Counted from the stretch's first letter, positions 21,353 to 33,192 are shown. The stretch is 64,000 nt of DNA from Sorex araneus (GCF_027595985.1 NC_073305.1:107009535-107073534); one strand, 5' to 3'. Notes: generated from the sequence alone by a model not told the origin. Program-made: numbers and translations.

Positions 21353-22797
21353 GAGAATTCCAAAAGTGGAGGGTGGTATGTTTATGTTAACCTGTACCTG
21401 TGGGGCAAGTGCATCACCAGCTTGATAGTGCCTTCAGGCTACTTGACACCCCAAAATTGCTGCTGTACCTTTGGCAAGGTCCCAAAACCAGGGACCAAAT
21501 TTACCAAAAAATTGAACGCCAAAAGTTAGGTATGAGGGAGCCATGACCAAAAACCACCTCCAACTCAGCTATAGAAGCTCATTTATTGGCCTTACTTCAG
21601 AGATCCATAGATAAATCTTGAAAGAGACCAAAAACCACAATTACTCTCAGACCTGAGCATGGCTGAATAGACTGGGGTAAATCAGAGGGGGGCAGGTTGG
21701 CCTGTGCCTCCCCAAGCAGAACCCCCAGCAGCCGCTTCCTTCCACAATCCAAAATAGCCACCATACCCCCGTACTGACTCCACCATCTCAGGACGGACCT
21801 CACCAAGATATAATCTGCTGAAAATTCGGGTATGTGGGTTTTGTAACTGAAATCTCCAGGCTTTCATGGAGTTCAGGTGGGCTACCTCCCCTCACTTCCC
21901 AATACACATGGAAGCACTGGCAATCACCCCCATGAACCAACTTCAGCACCACCCTGTAAACTCTATCACTGGCCTTGCTTCAGAGACCCATAAATAAATC
22001 TCGGAAAAGATCAAAAGCCAGAGATACAGCAGCAGGTCCCGAAAGACATCATAGAGCCAGAGATTTCTCTGGGCCCCATACTGAGCCAATTTCACCAGGG
22101 CACTCCAGATGGAGCAGATGCAGTCTCCGCACCTACTCCAGATGAAATCCCAGCAATCTTGACCTTCCACAAGCAAAACCCAGGTATGCAGGTTTCAGGA
22201 CTAAATCTCCATGCCACATGGTGGCAGAGGCACCAGGCTGTTCCTTCTCAGATCCCCACCCACTCATCAGCCTGACTGTCACCCCTACAATGTGCCTCTG
22301 GGCGTCATCTTAGCACACCAACAGTCCCGGTCCAGAGACACAAATGTCTCTGGAACCCAACCATTTACAATCTAGGATTACAGAAGTGCGTGATTGTGGC
22401 ACCCATGATATTCAAAGCGAACAATGGACAATAAATGATCTAGCATCTGCCCCTGGCAGGCAGGCTTAAATGGTGGTAGGAAAATCTGAGCAAAACATAA
22501 TGCCCAAAAGGAGAGAGAGAGAGTATTGAGGAAATTGTCTGCCATGGAGGCAGGGTCAGGACTGGAAGGGGGGGATATACTGGGGACACTGGTGGTGGAA
22601 ATTGTGCACTGGTGGAGAGATAGGTGCTCAATTATTATAGACTGAATCTCAAACATGAAAGCTTTGTAACTGTTTCTCACAGTGATAATTAATTAAAAAA
22701 AAGTAATGTGGAGTTCATGTCCAATTCAATCAGCTTAATCAATGGCTGAATAAATACCAGCACTCCTACATTAAAATAAAATAAAGAATTCCTAAAG
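21353..22797 (+). mobile_element. Element R, full-length copy 2
   Basis: The insert is about 21367-22783, with AGAATTCCAAAAG / AGAATTCCTAAAG direct repeats. It has the same order as copy 1: CAACCTGTACCTGTGGGGCAAG start, AGCTCATTTATTGGCCTTAC, GC-rich middle, L1-like 3' block (GGGGACACTGGTGGTGGAAA) followed by an A-run, then the extra tail GTAATGTGGAGTTCATGTCC ... GCTGAATAAATACC. Both ends coincide with copy 1, so these are the natural ends of the family. The GC-rich middle differs in detail from copy 1. Confidence 0.72.
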
Positions 22798-23461
22798 CAT
22801 TTTCTATAAAGAAAAAGAAACCCATTAAGAACTATGATGCTTATAAAAATAAAATGTGGGAGAAAAAATTGCTATTAGGGTCTTTTAAAGAAAACTTAAG
22901 ACTTACTATTTTTCAATTACAAATAGGACCTAACTTTAGGAGCTTAAATGTAAAATTCACAATAACCTCAGAATAAAAGTCCATATAGAAGACCAATAAA
23001 AGGCAAATGAAACATGATAGCTACACTAAAGGGAGATACCAAGTATAGAGACAATAAGAGAAGAACAGAGAAATAGAAACAAACTCCAGTACATCTGAAA
23101 TGCAGCTAGAAAAATGATAATAATTTCTTTTCTATCAATAATTTCACTAAACCACTACAAGTTGATGGCCTGAATGCACCAATCTAAAGGCACAGAATGG
23201 TAGTATGGCCCATGAAATAAACGTAACATCCTTCTGCTTTCCTAATACCCACTTGAACTTCAATGGTAAACATGGTCTCAAGTAGATGGTTGAAGACCAA
23301 CCATAAAAACAAATAGTAGACTGGAAAAAATATGAAAGGAAAAGAAAATATTAGAGACAGTCATATTTATATGATTGTCTTTAGTTAGGCTTCCAACTAA
23401 CGGTAAGAAGAAATGGTTACAGACATATGATTAAGGAATCAATAAAGCAAGAAGAATTAAC

Positions 23462-23612
23462 ACGGGGGGATGTGGCAAGAGGGAAACTGGGGTCATTGGT
23501 GGTGGGAATTGGACACTGGTGGAGGGATGAGTGTTGGATCATTGTATGAGTGAAACTCAATCATGAACAGCTTTGTAACTGTGTATCTCATGGTGACTCA
23601 ATAAAAAAGAAG
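23462..23612 (+). mobile_element. L1 3' end, plus strand
   Basis: ATGTGGCAAGAGGGAAACTGGGG, GGTGGGAATTGGACACTGG, GAAACTCAATCATGAACAGC and TGACTCAATAAAAAAG tail. It is severely 5'-truncated and abuts an oppositely oriented L1 end. Confidence 0.82.
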
Positions 23613-24265
23613 AATTTAAAAAAATTTTTTTATTAGTGAATAACCGTGGGGTACAGTTACAGATTTACAAACTTTTGTGCTTGCGTTTCAGTCATACAAT
23701 GATCAAGTATCCATCCCTCAATCAGTGCCCATTCTCCACCACCAATGATCCCAGTATCCCTACCCCCACCCCCACCACCTCTTCCCCCATCCAACCCCGC
23801 CCCAAAAGCAGTACAGCTGGGTGAAATGGGAGCTCAATTTCTAATTTTTTGAGAATCATCCATACTGTTTTCCAAAAGGGATGAACCAGTCAGCATTCCC
23901 ACCAGAAGTGAAGGAGAGTCCCTTTCTCCCCACATTCGCATCAACCACAGGTTGCTTTTGTTCTTTTGGCTGTGGGCTAGTCTTTGTGGTGTGAGGTAGT
24001 ATCTCATTGTTGTTTTGATCTGCATCTCTCTGATGATTAGTGATGAAGAGCATTTTTTTCATGTGCCTTTTGGCCCTTCAAATATCTTCTTCGAGAAAGT
24101 TTCTGTTCATTTCATCGCCCCATTTTCTGATGGGGTTGGATGTTTGGATGTCTTCTTTTTGTAGAGTTCAACTAATGCCTTGTATATACTTGTATCAACC
24201 CCTTATCTGATGGGTATTGGGTAAATATCCTTTCCCATTCTGTTGACTGTCATTGTATTTTGGCC
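23613..24265 (-). mobile_element. L1 3' end, minus strand, with internal deletion
   Basis: A T-rich start is followed by the 3' UTR (TTAGTGAATAACCGTGGGGTAC, ATCCATCCCTCAATCAGTGCCC). At about 23815 it jumps directly into antisense ORF2 C-terminal sequence (CTGGGTGAAATGGGAGCTCAATTTC ... CATCTCTCTGATGATTAG ... CCTTATCTGATGGGTATTGGG). Compared with the L1 at 31298-32810, roughly 0.6-0.7 kb of the 3' UTR and the ORF2 end are missing. AAGAAGAA at both ends may be the TSD. Confidence 0.83.
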
Positions 24266-24351
24266 ACTGTTCCTAAAAGAAGAACAATTAATATTGGAGT
24301 ATTTGCACTAAACAAAGAAACATTAAATAAATAAATAAAAATAAAAACAGG

Positions 24352-24530
24352 AGCCAGAGAGCTAGTTTTTTTTTTATGTCTTGCACATGGCTGGTCTGGG
24401 TTCAATCCATGGCACCACACATGGTTCTCTGAGACCACGAGGAGTGATTTCCTGAGTTCAGAGCCAAGAGTAAGCCCTGAACGCCGCTGGGCATGCCTCC
24501 CCCAAATAAACAAATAAATAAAATATATGT
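24352..24530 (+). mobile_element. SOR-type SINE, diverged
   Basis: GGAGCCAGAGAGCTAG head with a T-run replacing part of it, GGTTCAATCC B box, GCTGGGCATGCCTCCCCCAAATAAA end. Confidence 0.82.
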
Positions 24531-25243
24531 AAAACAACCACTAAGACACCTGAAGGGAGATATTGGCAGCAGCACAATAATATAAGGGCATTTAAACATT
24601 TTCCTCTCACCAAGGAACATATTAGTCAGAAGATTTACAAAGAAACAACAGATTTATCTGAGACATTGGAAGAGCTGGGTTTATCAGACATTCACACAGC
24701 TTTCCAACCACAAACAAACAAATATTCTTATCCAATGCACATGGAACATTCTACTACAGACTAGGCCATGTGCTGAGAGACAAGGGAGAAAAAATATTGT
24801 CAATAAAGTCATGGAAATTGAAATTATATGTTTTTTTTCAGACTACAATAGAAAGACAGTATCTGAATATACTGTTCATGAAAAAGAAAGCTTTAACTAC
24901 TTTGAGTAATGTTGGATTCATAAAATGTGTTCAGAAGAATTCCCTTCTCTTCAATTGTTTTTGGAAGAACAACTTAAGGATTTATTTCTGAAGGTTTGGT
25001 AGAACTCATTAGTTCTTGGGTTTTTGTTTTGGGTGATAATTTCAACTATTGTTTTGATTTCCATTCTATCTGACCAAGTTTTCTGTTTCTTCCTGAATTG
25101 GTTGTAGAAGATTGTATGATTCTGAAATTTGTCTTTTCACCTAGGTTTTCCACCTTAGTAGTATAAAGTTTTTCATAGTAGTATCTATTGATTCTTTGAA
25201 TTTCTGTGATATCTGTTGTAACTTCTGTTTCATTCATATTAAT

Positions 25244-25449
25244 TAGGGTTTTATTTTTTATTTTATTGGCTTTTTCGGGTCACACCCGGCGATGCATAGG
25301 GGTCACTCCTGGCTCTGCACTCAGGAATTACCTCTGGTGGTGCTCAGAGGACCATATGGGATGCTGGGAATCGAACCCGGGTTGGCCGCATGCAAGGCAA
25401 ATGCCCTACATGCTGTGCTATCACTCCAGTTCTAGGGTTTTATTTTTTA
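25244..25449 (-). mobile_element. SOR-type SINE with 17-bp TSD
   Basis: The insert is 25261-25432, with TAGGGTTTTATTTTTTA exactly repeated at 25244-25260 and 25433-25449. Confidence 0.95.
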
Positions 25450-25611
25450 AATCTTAGTATCTTAGTAAGTCTAGCTAAGGGTTTTCCAATCTTTTTTACC
25501 TTACAGAGAATTGCTTTTTTAATTTCATTCATCTTTTATAATTTTTTAATTTTTGTTTAATTTTCACTTTAATATTTTATTCTTCATATTGATGGTGAAC
25601 TTAAAAGTACT

Positions 25612-25768
25612 GCTTTTGGGTCACACTCAGTGGTGTTCAGGGTTTACTCCTGGCTCTGAGATCAGAAATTACTCCTGGTGGCCATAATGAATGCCAGGAA
25701 TTGAAACTGGGTTGATTGTGTGCAAGGAAAGCTCCCTATCTGCTCTATTTCTTTGGCCTGATGGTGGG
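25612..25768 (-). mobile_element. SOR-type SINE, older
   Basis: TTTTGGGTCACACTCAGTGGTG through TGCTCTATTTCTTTGGCC, with a deletion in the middle. Confidence 0.85.
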
Positions 25769-26002
25769 TATTATTAGTCTCTTTCTAAATCCTTAAGGTA
25801 TGAGATTTGTTAGTTTTTTTTTTTTAAAGATTTTTCTTATTTCCTGATGTAAACCTGTTTTAAGCTTAACTTCTTATTTTTCATATTATCTGATAGCTCA
25901 TGTCTATTTGTTTTCAGGAATTAATAAATTATTTTTGATATTCTTATTGACCCAATATTTATTCAATAACATGTTGTTTAGTCTCCAAATGTTTAACATT
26001 TC

Positions 26003-26521
26003 CTTTCACAATTATTATTATTTTTTTTTAATTTATTTATTTTTAATTAGAGAATCACCGTGAGGGTACAGTTACAGATTTATACACTTTTGTGCTTATA
26101 CTTCCCTCATACAAAGTTTGGGAACCCATCCCTTCACCAGTGCCCATTCTCCACCACCCGTAAACCCAGTGTCCCTCCCACCCTCCCCAATCCCATCTCC
26201 CCCCCACCCCACCCTGCCACTGTGGCAAGGCATTCCCTTCTGTTTTCTCTCTCTAATTAGCTGTTGTGGTTTGCAATAAAGGTGTTGAATGGCCGCTGTG
26301 CTCAGTCTCTAGCCCTCATTCAGCCCGCAACTCCCTTCCCCCACATGGCCTTCCACTACAATGTAGTTGGTGATCGCTTCTCTGAGTTGCCCTTTCCCCG
26401 GAACGTGAGGCCAGCCTCGAAGCCATGGAGTCAACCTCCTGGTACTTATTTCTACAGTTCTTGGGTGTTAGTCTCCCACTCTGTTATTCTATATACCATA
26501 GATGAGGCTTTCACAATTATT
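26003..26521 (-). mobile_element. Young L1, 5'-truncated within the 3' UTR
   Basis: The insert is 26017-26507, flanked by CTTTCACAATTATT at 26003-26016 and 26508-26521. It is nearly identical by eye to the reverse complement of 63700-64000, so both belong to one young L1 subfamily. The 3' end reads as TTTTTAATTAGAGAATCACCGTG. Open frames on the plus strand here are antisense to the 3' UTR and not genes. Confidence 0.92.
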
Positions 26522-26529
26522 TATAGCCA

Positions 26530-27875
26530 CTCACAACCTACAAATACATTTTCTTTTTTTGAAACTCCACTACATTCACTTTCAAAATACTCTGCCCTTA
26601 TCATATCTTTTCTGAATGAAAAATGGCTGTAGTTTATGTATCCATTATTGTCTGCTGTAGTATGAAGTTTTCCAAATAAGGATGGTGATTCTAATTTCTC
26701 GGTATCCTTTAATTTCCCTGTATCCTAGCACAACCCATCTAGAGTTTTGCCCGCAGTAAGTATTAATGAGATACTAAACTAATATCTCATACCACATAAT
26801 TCAGGCTAAAATTTTTGAGAAAATTATTCAAACAATCTAACAGTCTACAGTGAATTCAGTGGGTGATTTCAAAATTCTATTTCACATCAATTTCTCTATA
26901 CACAAATATATCTAGTTAAAATGCATCCAAAAAGTCATTTTTAAATCAACCTGTACTATGAAGCAATGAAAAACATATGGAGCATCTTTCTATTTCTTTA
27001 TATATATTTTTTCAGCATCCAGTTTATTCTGGAAAAGCCCAAGTGATACTTGTAGTTTTGTATATGTATACATGACTACAGTTTTGCAAGTGTTCTCTAT
27101 CATTGTTTTCACAACTGTAATTTGGTCAGTTTCTACATCTCCTTTAATTACTCAATTTTATATAAATAACTTGGATTAGAAAGACAATCAGCTATTCAAG
27201 TTAATTTAAGAGATCAAAACAAAAATTTGTTTTTGGTAAGTCACATTTTCAACACATCCATAATTTCCACTATCTTTAGGGACTGTTTTCCTGATTTTTA
27301 GAGTTATATTAATATAGCTACTGGACTTAAAGTTATAAAATTTGCCAATAACAATATTCAACAATTCAAATGTTTCTCTAGTATCTATATTTAAAATTTA
27401 AACTTTAGTAGTATTTTTATCACATTTTCATAAGGAAGAGTTTCTCAAACTCACCTTTCACAAGTGACAAGCACACTTAAGAATCTATACTCTATGGGAT
27501 TCTGCCAAATCATTAATATGTATAGCAGACGGGAACTTTGGATGCTATCTGGTAAGCAGATTTCAAAAGCTTAGTTTGTGACACAATACCCTTGGAAGGT
27601 TTGTAACATTATGATAAGACATAAACTAATACTTGGCATGACAATTGTTATATAAATAGGCTCTAGGTCTAGCTCCAAGGAATTCATTTGCATATAATGA
27701 AACAACCAGAGAGAAAGGAATGGTAGTGTAAAGTGTTCAGTAAAAGCTTAACCTTGCAGTTACTGTTTTCACAGTCAAGCATTATCAGGTAGGAGGAAAA
27801 GCAGTAATTGCACTAGTCTGGCAGGCTCAAGACTTAGTACCAGCTCTTCTATCCACTTGGTTTTGTTGAAAGAAG
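26530..27875. other. AT-rich unique sequence
   Basis: No exon, SINE or L1 is recognised over about 1.3 kb. Confidence 0.5.
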
Positions 27876-28138
27876 GCACTGTAGCACTGCCACTGTAGCA
27901 CTGTGATCCCATTGTTCATCGATTTGCTAGAGCAGGCACCAGTAACATCTCCATTGTGAGACTTGTTGTTACTGTTTTTAGCATATCGAATACATCACGG
28001 GTAGCTTGCCAGGTTCTGCCATGCGTGCGGGATACTCTTGGTCGCTTGCCAGGATCTCCAAGAGGGACAGAGGAATTGAACCCAGGTCGGCCATGTGCAA
28101 GGCAAACATTCTACCCGCTGTGCTATTGCTCCAGTGTG
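27876..28138 (-). mobile_element. SINE-B, short form, complete
   Basis: Reverse tail GCACTGCCACTGTAGCACTGTG, TTGCTAGAGCAGGCACCAGTAAC, TTTTTAGCATATCGAATACATC, two TTGCCAGG blocks, and a head ending in CTGTGCTATTGCTCCAG. GAAAGAAGG / AAAAGAAGG flank it. Confidence 0.92.
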
Positions 28139-28154
28139 GCTTAAAAGAAGGAAG

Positions 28155-28345
28155 ATGATTAAAACCTAACTTTTCTGGCAAGAGAGATAATACAGTGGAC
28201 AAGGTATTTACTTTGCACACTGCTGGCACCACATTTGATGTTTTAAGCCCTACCAGGAGTGGTCCTAGAGTGTAGAGCCAGAAGTAAGCTCTGAGCATGG
28301 CTGGGCCTGGCCCAACATTCCTTTCCTCTAAAATAAAATAAAAAA
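28155..28345 (+). mobile_element. Old SOR-lineage SINE
   Basis: GGCAAGAGAGATAATACAGTGG head, CTACCAGGAGTGGTCC body, GGGCCTGGCCC 3' end and an AT-rich tail. Confidence 0.78.
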
Positions 28346-28481
28346 CATTTTTTAGTGGCAGTTTTCTGGACTGAATACATAAGTTAATACACAGAGCTAT
28401 AAATTAGGATGCAGTCACAATAATCAAGCTTTTTCAAGAAGGTATTTTCCAAACTAAGCAGCAATGGCAGGATGTAAAAAT

Positions 28482-28669
28482 GTTCATTCTTGGGCTGGAG
28501 CGTAGCACAGTGGGTAGTGAGTTTGACTTGCACATTGCTGGCTGATCTGAGTTTGATTCCCAGCATTCCATATGGTCCCCAGGAGTAATTCCTGAGTGCA
28601 TGAGCCAGGAGTAACCACTGAGCATCAATAAGTGTGACCCAAAAAGAAAAAAAAAACAAGTTCATTCTT
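28482..28669 (+). mobile_element. SOR-type SINE with TSD
   Basis: GTTCATTCTT is repeated at 28482-28491 and 28660-28669 around a SINE with a small deletion in the body (TATGGTCCCCAGGAGTAATT). Confidence 0.92.
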
Positions 28670-28679
28670 ATGTATGTTT

Positions 28680-29990
28680 CTGTACATTGTGAAAAAAATT
28701 ACTTTAAGCTTAAATTCACTTTTTAAACTTAACTCAATTGTATCTCAACAACAACAAATACAAAATAAAATTTTAAAAATGAGCTCACACACAAATGAAT
28801 TGAGCTATTTAATAAACAATTAAAAGTTGATGTGTGGCTTGAAAAAAAACTATGCCCAGATTCTAATAATAATAATTAGAAATTAAACATTTTAATGGTA
28901 AGAGTGAAGAAATAATATATAAGTAAAAGTTAACATGCATTTTATTATTTTGTTAGAAACAGTATGTTTTATATTACGTGAAAAATACCAATTCATCATT
29001 TCTAATGGCCTGTTTACTATTAGGAATAAAATTACTGATTAATATGTCAAATATATTTTAAAACTTCATTTTTATGGTATGAAATTTGAAAAACAAACAT
29101 CTCTTATAGTTCTGTTTAGACAGAGGATAGAAACAGCATTTTTATATAATCAGGCATCTTGAATCATGCTGACCACTTGCAAATTCGCGTCTCCAGCCCA
29201 GATTTTATTTTTGAACTCCAGACTCAGTCAGCCTCTTCTCCAGAGTGCCAACTGGAATCCTCCTGAGAATTTCAAATTCAGTTTGTCCCAGCTGACCCCT
29301 GTGAATCTCACACCTGCTGGCTGTGTCTCAGGGGCTAGTTTCTGTAGGTAATAGCATCAATGGCTGTTCAAGCTATTTACCTGAGTTGGTTCTGACTTCC
29401 TCTGCCTCATCCCTAAGCCCTGTCACTTTCACCTTCCTCTCCGGCTTCCTTTGGTTTGCTTCACTATCTGACCTTTTCCACTTGTCTTCAGATCACTCTG
29501 AACCCGCTGTGACCCCTCTGCCTTCTCCCTCTGCAGCATCTTTGCCCACATGTTCACATAGCTACCAATAATAGATTATACTCCTTTCAGGAAACCTCTT
29601 CTAGCATCCCAATTTACTTCTAATTCTTCTAGTATAACCTAGCACAGGGTATGGTGTTGGTAAATAAGCAATACTGAGACATGTGAAAAGCCAACTATTG
29701 TGGCCTAATTCCAGCTGAAAAGCGGCATTTTCCTTCTGTTGCACTTCATATGGGTATGAAGTGATGCGGGGACTCTCATCATTAACCACTGTTACTCAGT
29801 TTATTTTAAAGATCTATGAATTTGTCTATGTTTTTACTGAAAATTAAGAAAAGTGTTCTTTATTACTCAGCAAAGAAACTGGCCTCTGTTATGTGTCATA
29901 AATAGAAAGGAATTACCATAGGTCTCATCAGAATGTCTTAATTAATATTTCTCCATAATTATCCATTTTTCTCATAATTTTTTGCTAGTT
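28680..29990. other. Unique sequence, GC-richer centre
   Basis: At 29150-29570 the composition is pyrimidine- and GC-richer than its surroundings; overlapping open frames are short and resemble nothing known to me. CCTAGCACAGGGTATGG at 29637 has the look of an L2/MIR-type block (CCTAGCACAGTGCCTGG), but this is a weak call. Confidence 0.4.
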
Positions 29991-29994
29991 ATTT

Positions 29995-30128
29995 ATGTTT
30001 TGGGCTACATCTCACAGTGCTTAGGTTCACTCCTGGCTCAGGGGATCATATGGAATGCCAGGATTGAACCCAGGTCTATCCATGTGGAAGGCAGATGCCC
30101 TGACCACTGTATTATATATCTAGCCCCC
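29995..30128 (-). mobile_element. Old SOR-lineage SINE
   Basis: TTTTGGGCTACATCTCACAGTGC through CTGTATTATATATCTAGCCCCC. Confidence 0.8.
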
Positions 30129-30262
30129 TTTTTCATACTTCTTTGGTGGGAACTGTTGAGAAAATTGTTCTGCATCATTTAGCCTGGTATTAATAAATAG
30201 CCTTCATTTTATCAGTTGATCTCCTATCTTTCTACATAGCAAAACAATTCTTCATTATATTT

Positions 30263-30408
30263 AAAATTTTAATTTTGTTTATTTATTTATATTTCACAGT
30301 CATGAATTACAAAGTTACAGAGATGTTTTTGATTGAGTTTTAGGCATACAGTGTTCAAACACCTATCCCTTCACCAGTGTCCTCTAACCAATTGTTGAAA
30401 ATTTTAAT
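30263..30408 (-). mobile_element. Short L1 3' end with TSD
   Basis: The insert is about 30274-30397, with ATGAATTACAAAGTTACAG and TCAAACACCTATCCCTTCACC. AAAATTTTAAT flanks it at 30263-30273 and 30398-30408. Confidence 0.78.
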
Positions 30409-30439
30409 GAATTATTTATTATTTCTCCTCTTCTTTTAT

Positions 30440-30672
30440 TATTCTTGTTTTTCTTGTAACGAGCACATGTTGTACACACTTGATTGTGGGCTGAGAATCA
30501 GAGTTGGCATAGGGATGACACCTGCTTCTTTGGCTGTGGTGCTTGCCAGGGGTTGCTGCTAGGAGCACACTGGCATGTGGGGTAGTGTTCAGGATCCAAT
30601 TCACAGGGATTGAGCCCACAGCATCATTGCAATGCTGGTACTCTCCCACTGAGCTATTCCACGACTCTGGTT
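30440..30672 (-). mobile_element. Very old SINE-like sequence
   Basis: Degenerate reverse SINE features: GTGCTTGCCAGGGGTTGC, GGATTGAGCCCACAGC and CCCACTGAGCTATTCCACGACTC. Confidence 0.5.
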
Positions 30673-30679
30673 TTTCACT

Positions 30680-31286
30680 ATGATTCAAATCTCCTTCGAG
30701 GGGACTAAACGGTTTCAATCCATTTCATACCTTCAATGGAACTGCTCTTTCTCAGGCATACAGTATTTTGCATTAAACATTTGATTAAAAAACCCAAACA
30801 AAACACTTGTTCTTTCTAGATTCTGTGTCATGCCTAGAAAATGAGCCGAGTGTGGAAGTTGTATGCCAATCTGGTACTCTGTTGCTGTTTAACTCCCCTT
30901 CCACAGCTATTCAGATGAATTAGCTGCTATTGACTCCTGGTTTCTCTACCTGAGACCTTAACATTGACCTGGACTTGGCTTCTGTCTGTGCCTTCAGTCC
31001 TGGCTTAATGCTGAAATGTACCTCCTGCATATCTGGTCCAGATCCCAGTAAGCTCAGGGCAAGTCTGCAGATGCTGCCATCATTGGTACCTGCAGTGAGT
31101 GCTCTCACTTTCCAAAGTCTTCCCACCAACTTTGCCCTCTGATCCTTGCAGCAACCAAGAAAGGAAAGACATTCATAATTTTCAAATTGTTCTACACTTG
31201 CAGCAACATTGCAAATTGAACAACTGTGTATCTCATAACATATTTACTCTTTCAAATGGAAAATTCATGGTAGAGTTTTAATTTTT
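30680..31286. other. Unique sequence
   Basis: No exon or repeat is recognised. Confidence 0.45.
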
Positions 31287-32821
31287 ACTGCACACTTTTT
31301 TATTCTTTTTTAAATTTATTTATTTTTTAATTAGTGAATCACCATGAGGTGATGAGTTACAGATGAGTTACAGATTTATACATTTTCGTGCTCATGTTTC
31401 CCTCATACAATATTCGAGAACCCATCCCTTCACCAGTGCCCTTTCTCCACCACCAATAAATCCAGCATCCCTCCCACCCCCTAATCCCATCTCCCCCCAC
31501 CCCATCCTACCTCTGTGGTGGGGTATTACCTTTTGTTCTCTCTCTCCAATTGGGTGTTGTGGTTTGCAATAGGGGTGTTGAGTGGCCTTTGTGTTTAGTA
31601 TCTAGTCTACTTTCAGCACGCATCACCCTTCCCCCGAGTGGCCTTCAACCACATTTTACATGTTGTTCCCTTATTTATCTGAGCTTCCCTATCTCCAGAA
31701 TGTGAGGCCAGCTTCCAAGCCATGGAGTAAAACTCCTGGTACTTATTTCTATGATTCTTGGGTGTTAGTCTCCTACTCTGTTATTTTATATTCCACAGAT
31801 GAGTGCAATCTTTCTATGTCTGTCTCTCTATTTCTGACTCATTTCACTTAGCATGATAGTTTCCATGTTGATCCACTTATATGCAAAGTTCATGACTTCA
31901 TTTTTTCTAACAGCTGCATAGTATTCCATTGTATAGATGTACCAAAGTTTCTTTAACCAGTCATCTGTTCTCAGGCACTTGGATATTTTCCAGATTCTGG
32001 CTATTGTAAACAGTGCTGTGATGAACATACATGTGCAGATGTCGTTTCAATTATACTTTTTTGCCTCTCTGGGATATATTCCCAGCAGTGGTATTGCTGG
32101 GTCAAATGGGAGCTCAATATCTAATTTTTTGAGAATCGTCCATATTGTTTTCCAGAAGGGCTGAACCAGTCAGCATTCCCACTAGCAGTGTAGAAGGGTC
32201 CCTTTCTCCCCACATCCTCTCCAACAGCGGTTGCTTTTGTTCTTTTGGATATGTGCCAGTCCCTGTGGTGTGAGGTGGTATCTCATAGTTGTTTTGATCT
32301 GCATCTCCCTGATGATTAGTGATGTAGAACACTTTTTCATGTGTGTTTTGGCCATTCGTATCTCTTCCTTGGGAAAGTTTCTGTTCATTTCTTCACCCCA
32401 TTTTCTGATGGGGTTGGATGTTTTCTTCTTGTAGAGTTCAATCAGTGCCTTATATACCCTTGTTATCAACCCCTTATCTGATGGGTATTGGGAGAATATC
32501 CTTTCCCACTCTGTAGATTGTCTTTGTATTCTGTTCACTGCATCTTTTGCGGTGCAGAAGCTTTTTAGTTTAATATAGTCCCGTTTCTTTATCTCTGTTT
32601 CCACTTGGTTGGCCAGTTGCATGTCACTTTGAAGATACCTTTATCTTCAATATCGTGGAGAGTTTTGCCGACCTTGTCTTCAATGTACCTTATGGTTTGT
32701 GGTCTGATGTTGAGGTCTTTAATCCATTTTGATCTGACTTTTGTGCATGGTGATAGGTCGAGGTCTAAGCTCATTCTTTTGCATGTGGTTGTCCAGTTGT
32801 ACTGCACACTTATTTTTTTGC
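31287..32821 (-). mobile_element. Young 5'-truncated L1, about 1.5 kb
   Basis: The insert is 31298-32810. ACTGCACACTT flanks it at 31287-31297 and 32811-32821. Read on the minus strand, ORF2 enters near CTACKRMSLDLDLSPCTK-like text. It continues through [37 protein letters not shown] and the cysteine region to the ORF2 stop, followed by the 3' UTR. Frameshifts break the frame (segments at 32589-32834, 32182-32622, 32114-32332, 31828-32028). It is the same subfamily as the L1 at 62-64 kb and serves as its reference for order. Confidence 0.92.
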
Positions 32822-33189
32822 TCTTATGGGTCACACCCAGCGATGCTCAGGGGTTACTCCTGGCTTTGCACTTAGGAATTACTGCTGGCGGTGCTCAGGG
32901 GGCCATATGGGATGCCAGGAATCAAATTTGGGTTGGCCATGTGCAAGGCAAACACCCTATCTACTGTACTATTGCTCCAGCCCCAAACACAATGCATTAT
33001 AAACTTTTTTTTCTTTTGGGTCACACCCGTACATACACATGGTTTACTCCTGGCTCATGCATGCAGGAATTACTCTTGGCGTTGCTTGGGGGAACATATG
33101 GGATGCAGGGAATTGAACCCGGATCTGCTGCATGCAAGGCAAATGCCTTACCCACTGTGCTATCGCTCCAGCCCCTTTACTGCACACTT
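32811..33189 (-). mobile_element. SOR-type SINE dimer inserted as one unit
   Basis: Two SINEs in the same orientation (32822-32985 and 33001-33178) are joined by a linker of about 20 nt (AAACACAATGCATTATAAAC). ACTGCACACTT occurs at 32811-32821 and 33179-33189, and no TSD is found around either SINE alone. The parsimonious reading is one insertion of a read-through transcript covering both SINEs, at the same site used by the neighbouring L1. Confidence 0.7.
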
Positions 33190-33192
33190 TCT

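Larger units (their letters stand above)
20870..24890 (+). mobile_element. Ancient L1M copy, split by later insertions
   Basis: Three collinear blocks match the mammalian L1M consensus as I know it. 20870-21366: AATTATAATTAAAATGACAAAAGTC, CTTCATAGGACCGAAGGAAC, AAGAATACTCTATTCAGC. 22797-23460: TTGATGGCCTGAATGCACC. 24540-24890: ORF2 endonuclease-region text such as CACATGGAACATTCTAC and CTAGGCCATGTGCTGAGAGACAAG. Between them sit element R, two L1 3' ends and a SINE. No frame is intact. Confidence 0.7.
24895..26002 (-). mobile_element. Old L1 ORF2, minus strand, interrupted by two SINEs
   Basis: The minus-strand frame at 25046-25237 reads NETEVTTDITEIQRI and YYYEKLYTTKVENL, the conserved L1 ORF2 segment just before the reverse transcriptase domain. 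Flanking antisense L1 text continues on both sides (TAGTAAGTCTAGCTAAGGG at 25459, ACATGTTGTTTAGTCTCC at 25970). SINEs lie at 25261-25432 and 25612-25768. The copy is broken. Confidence 0.78.
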
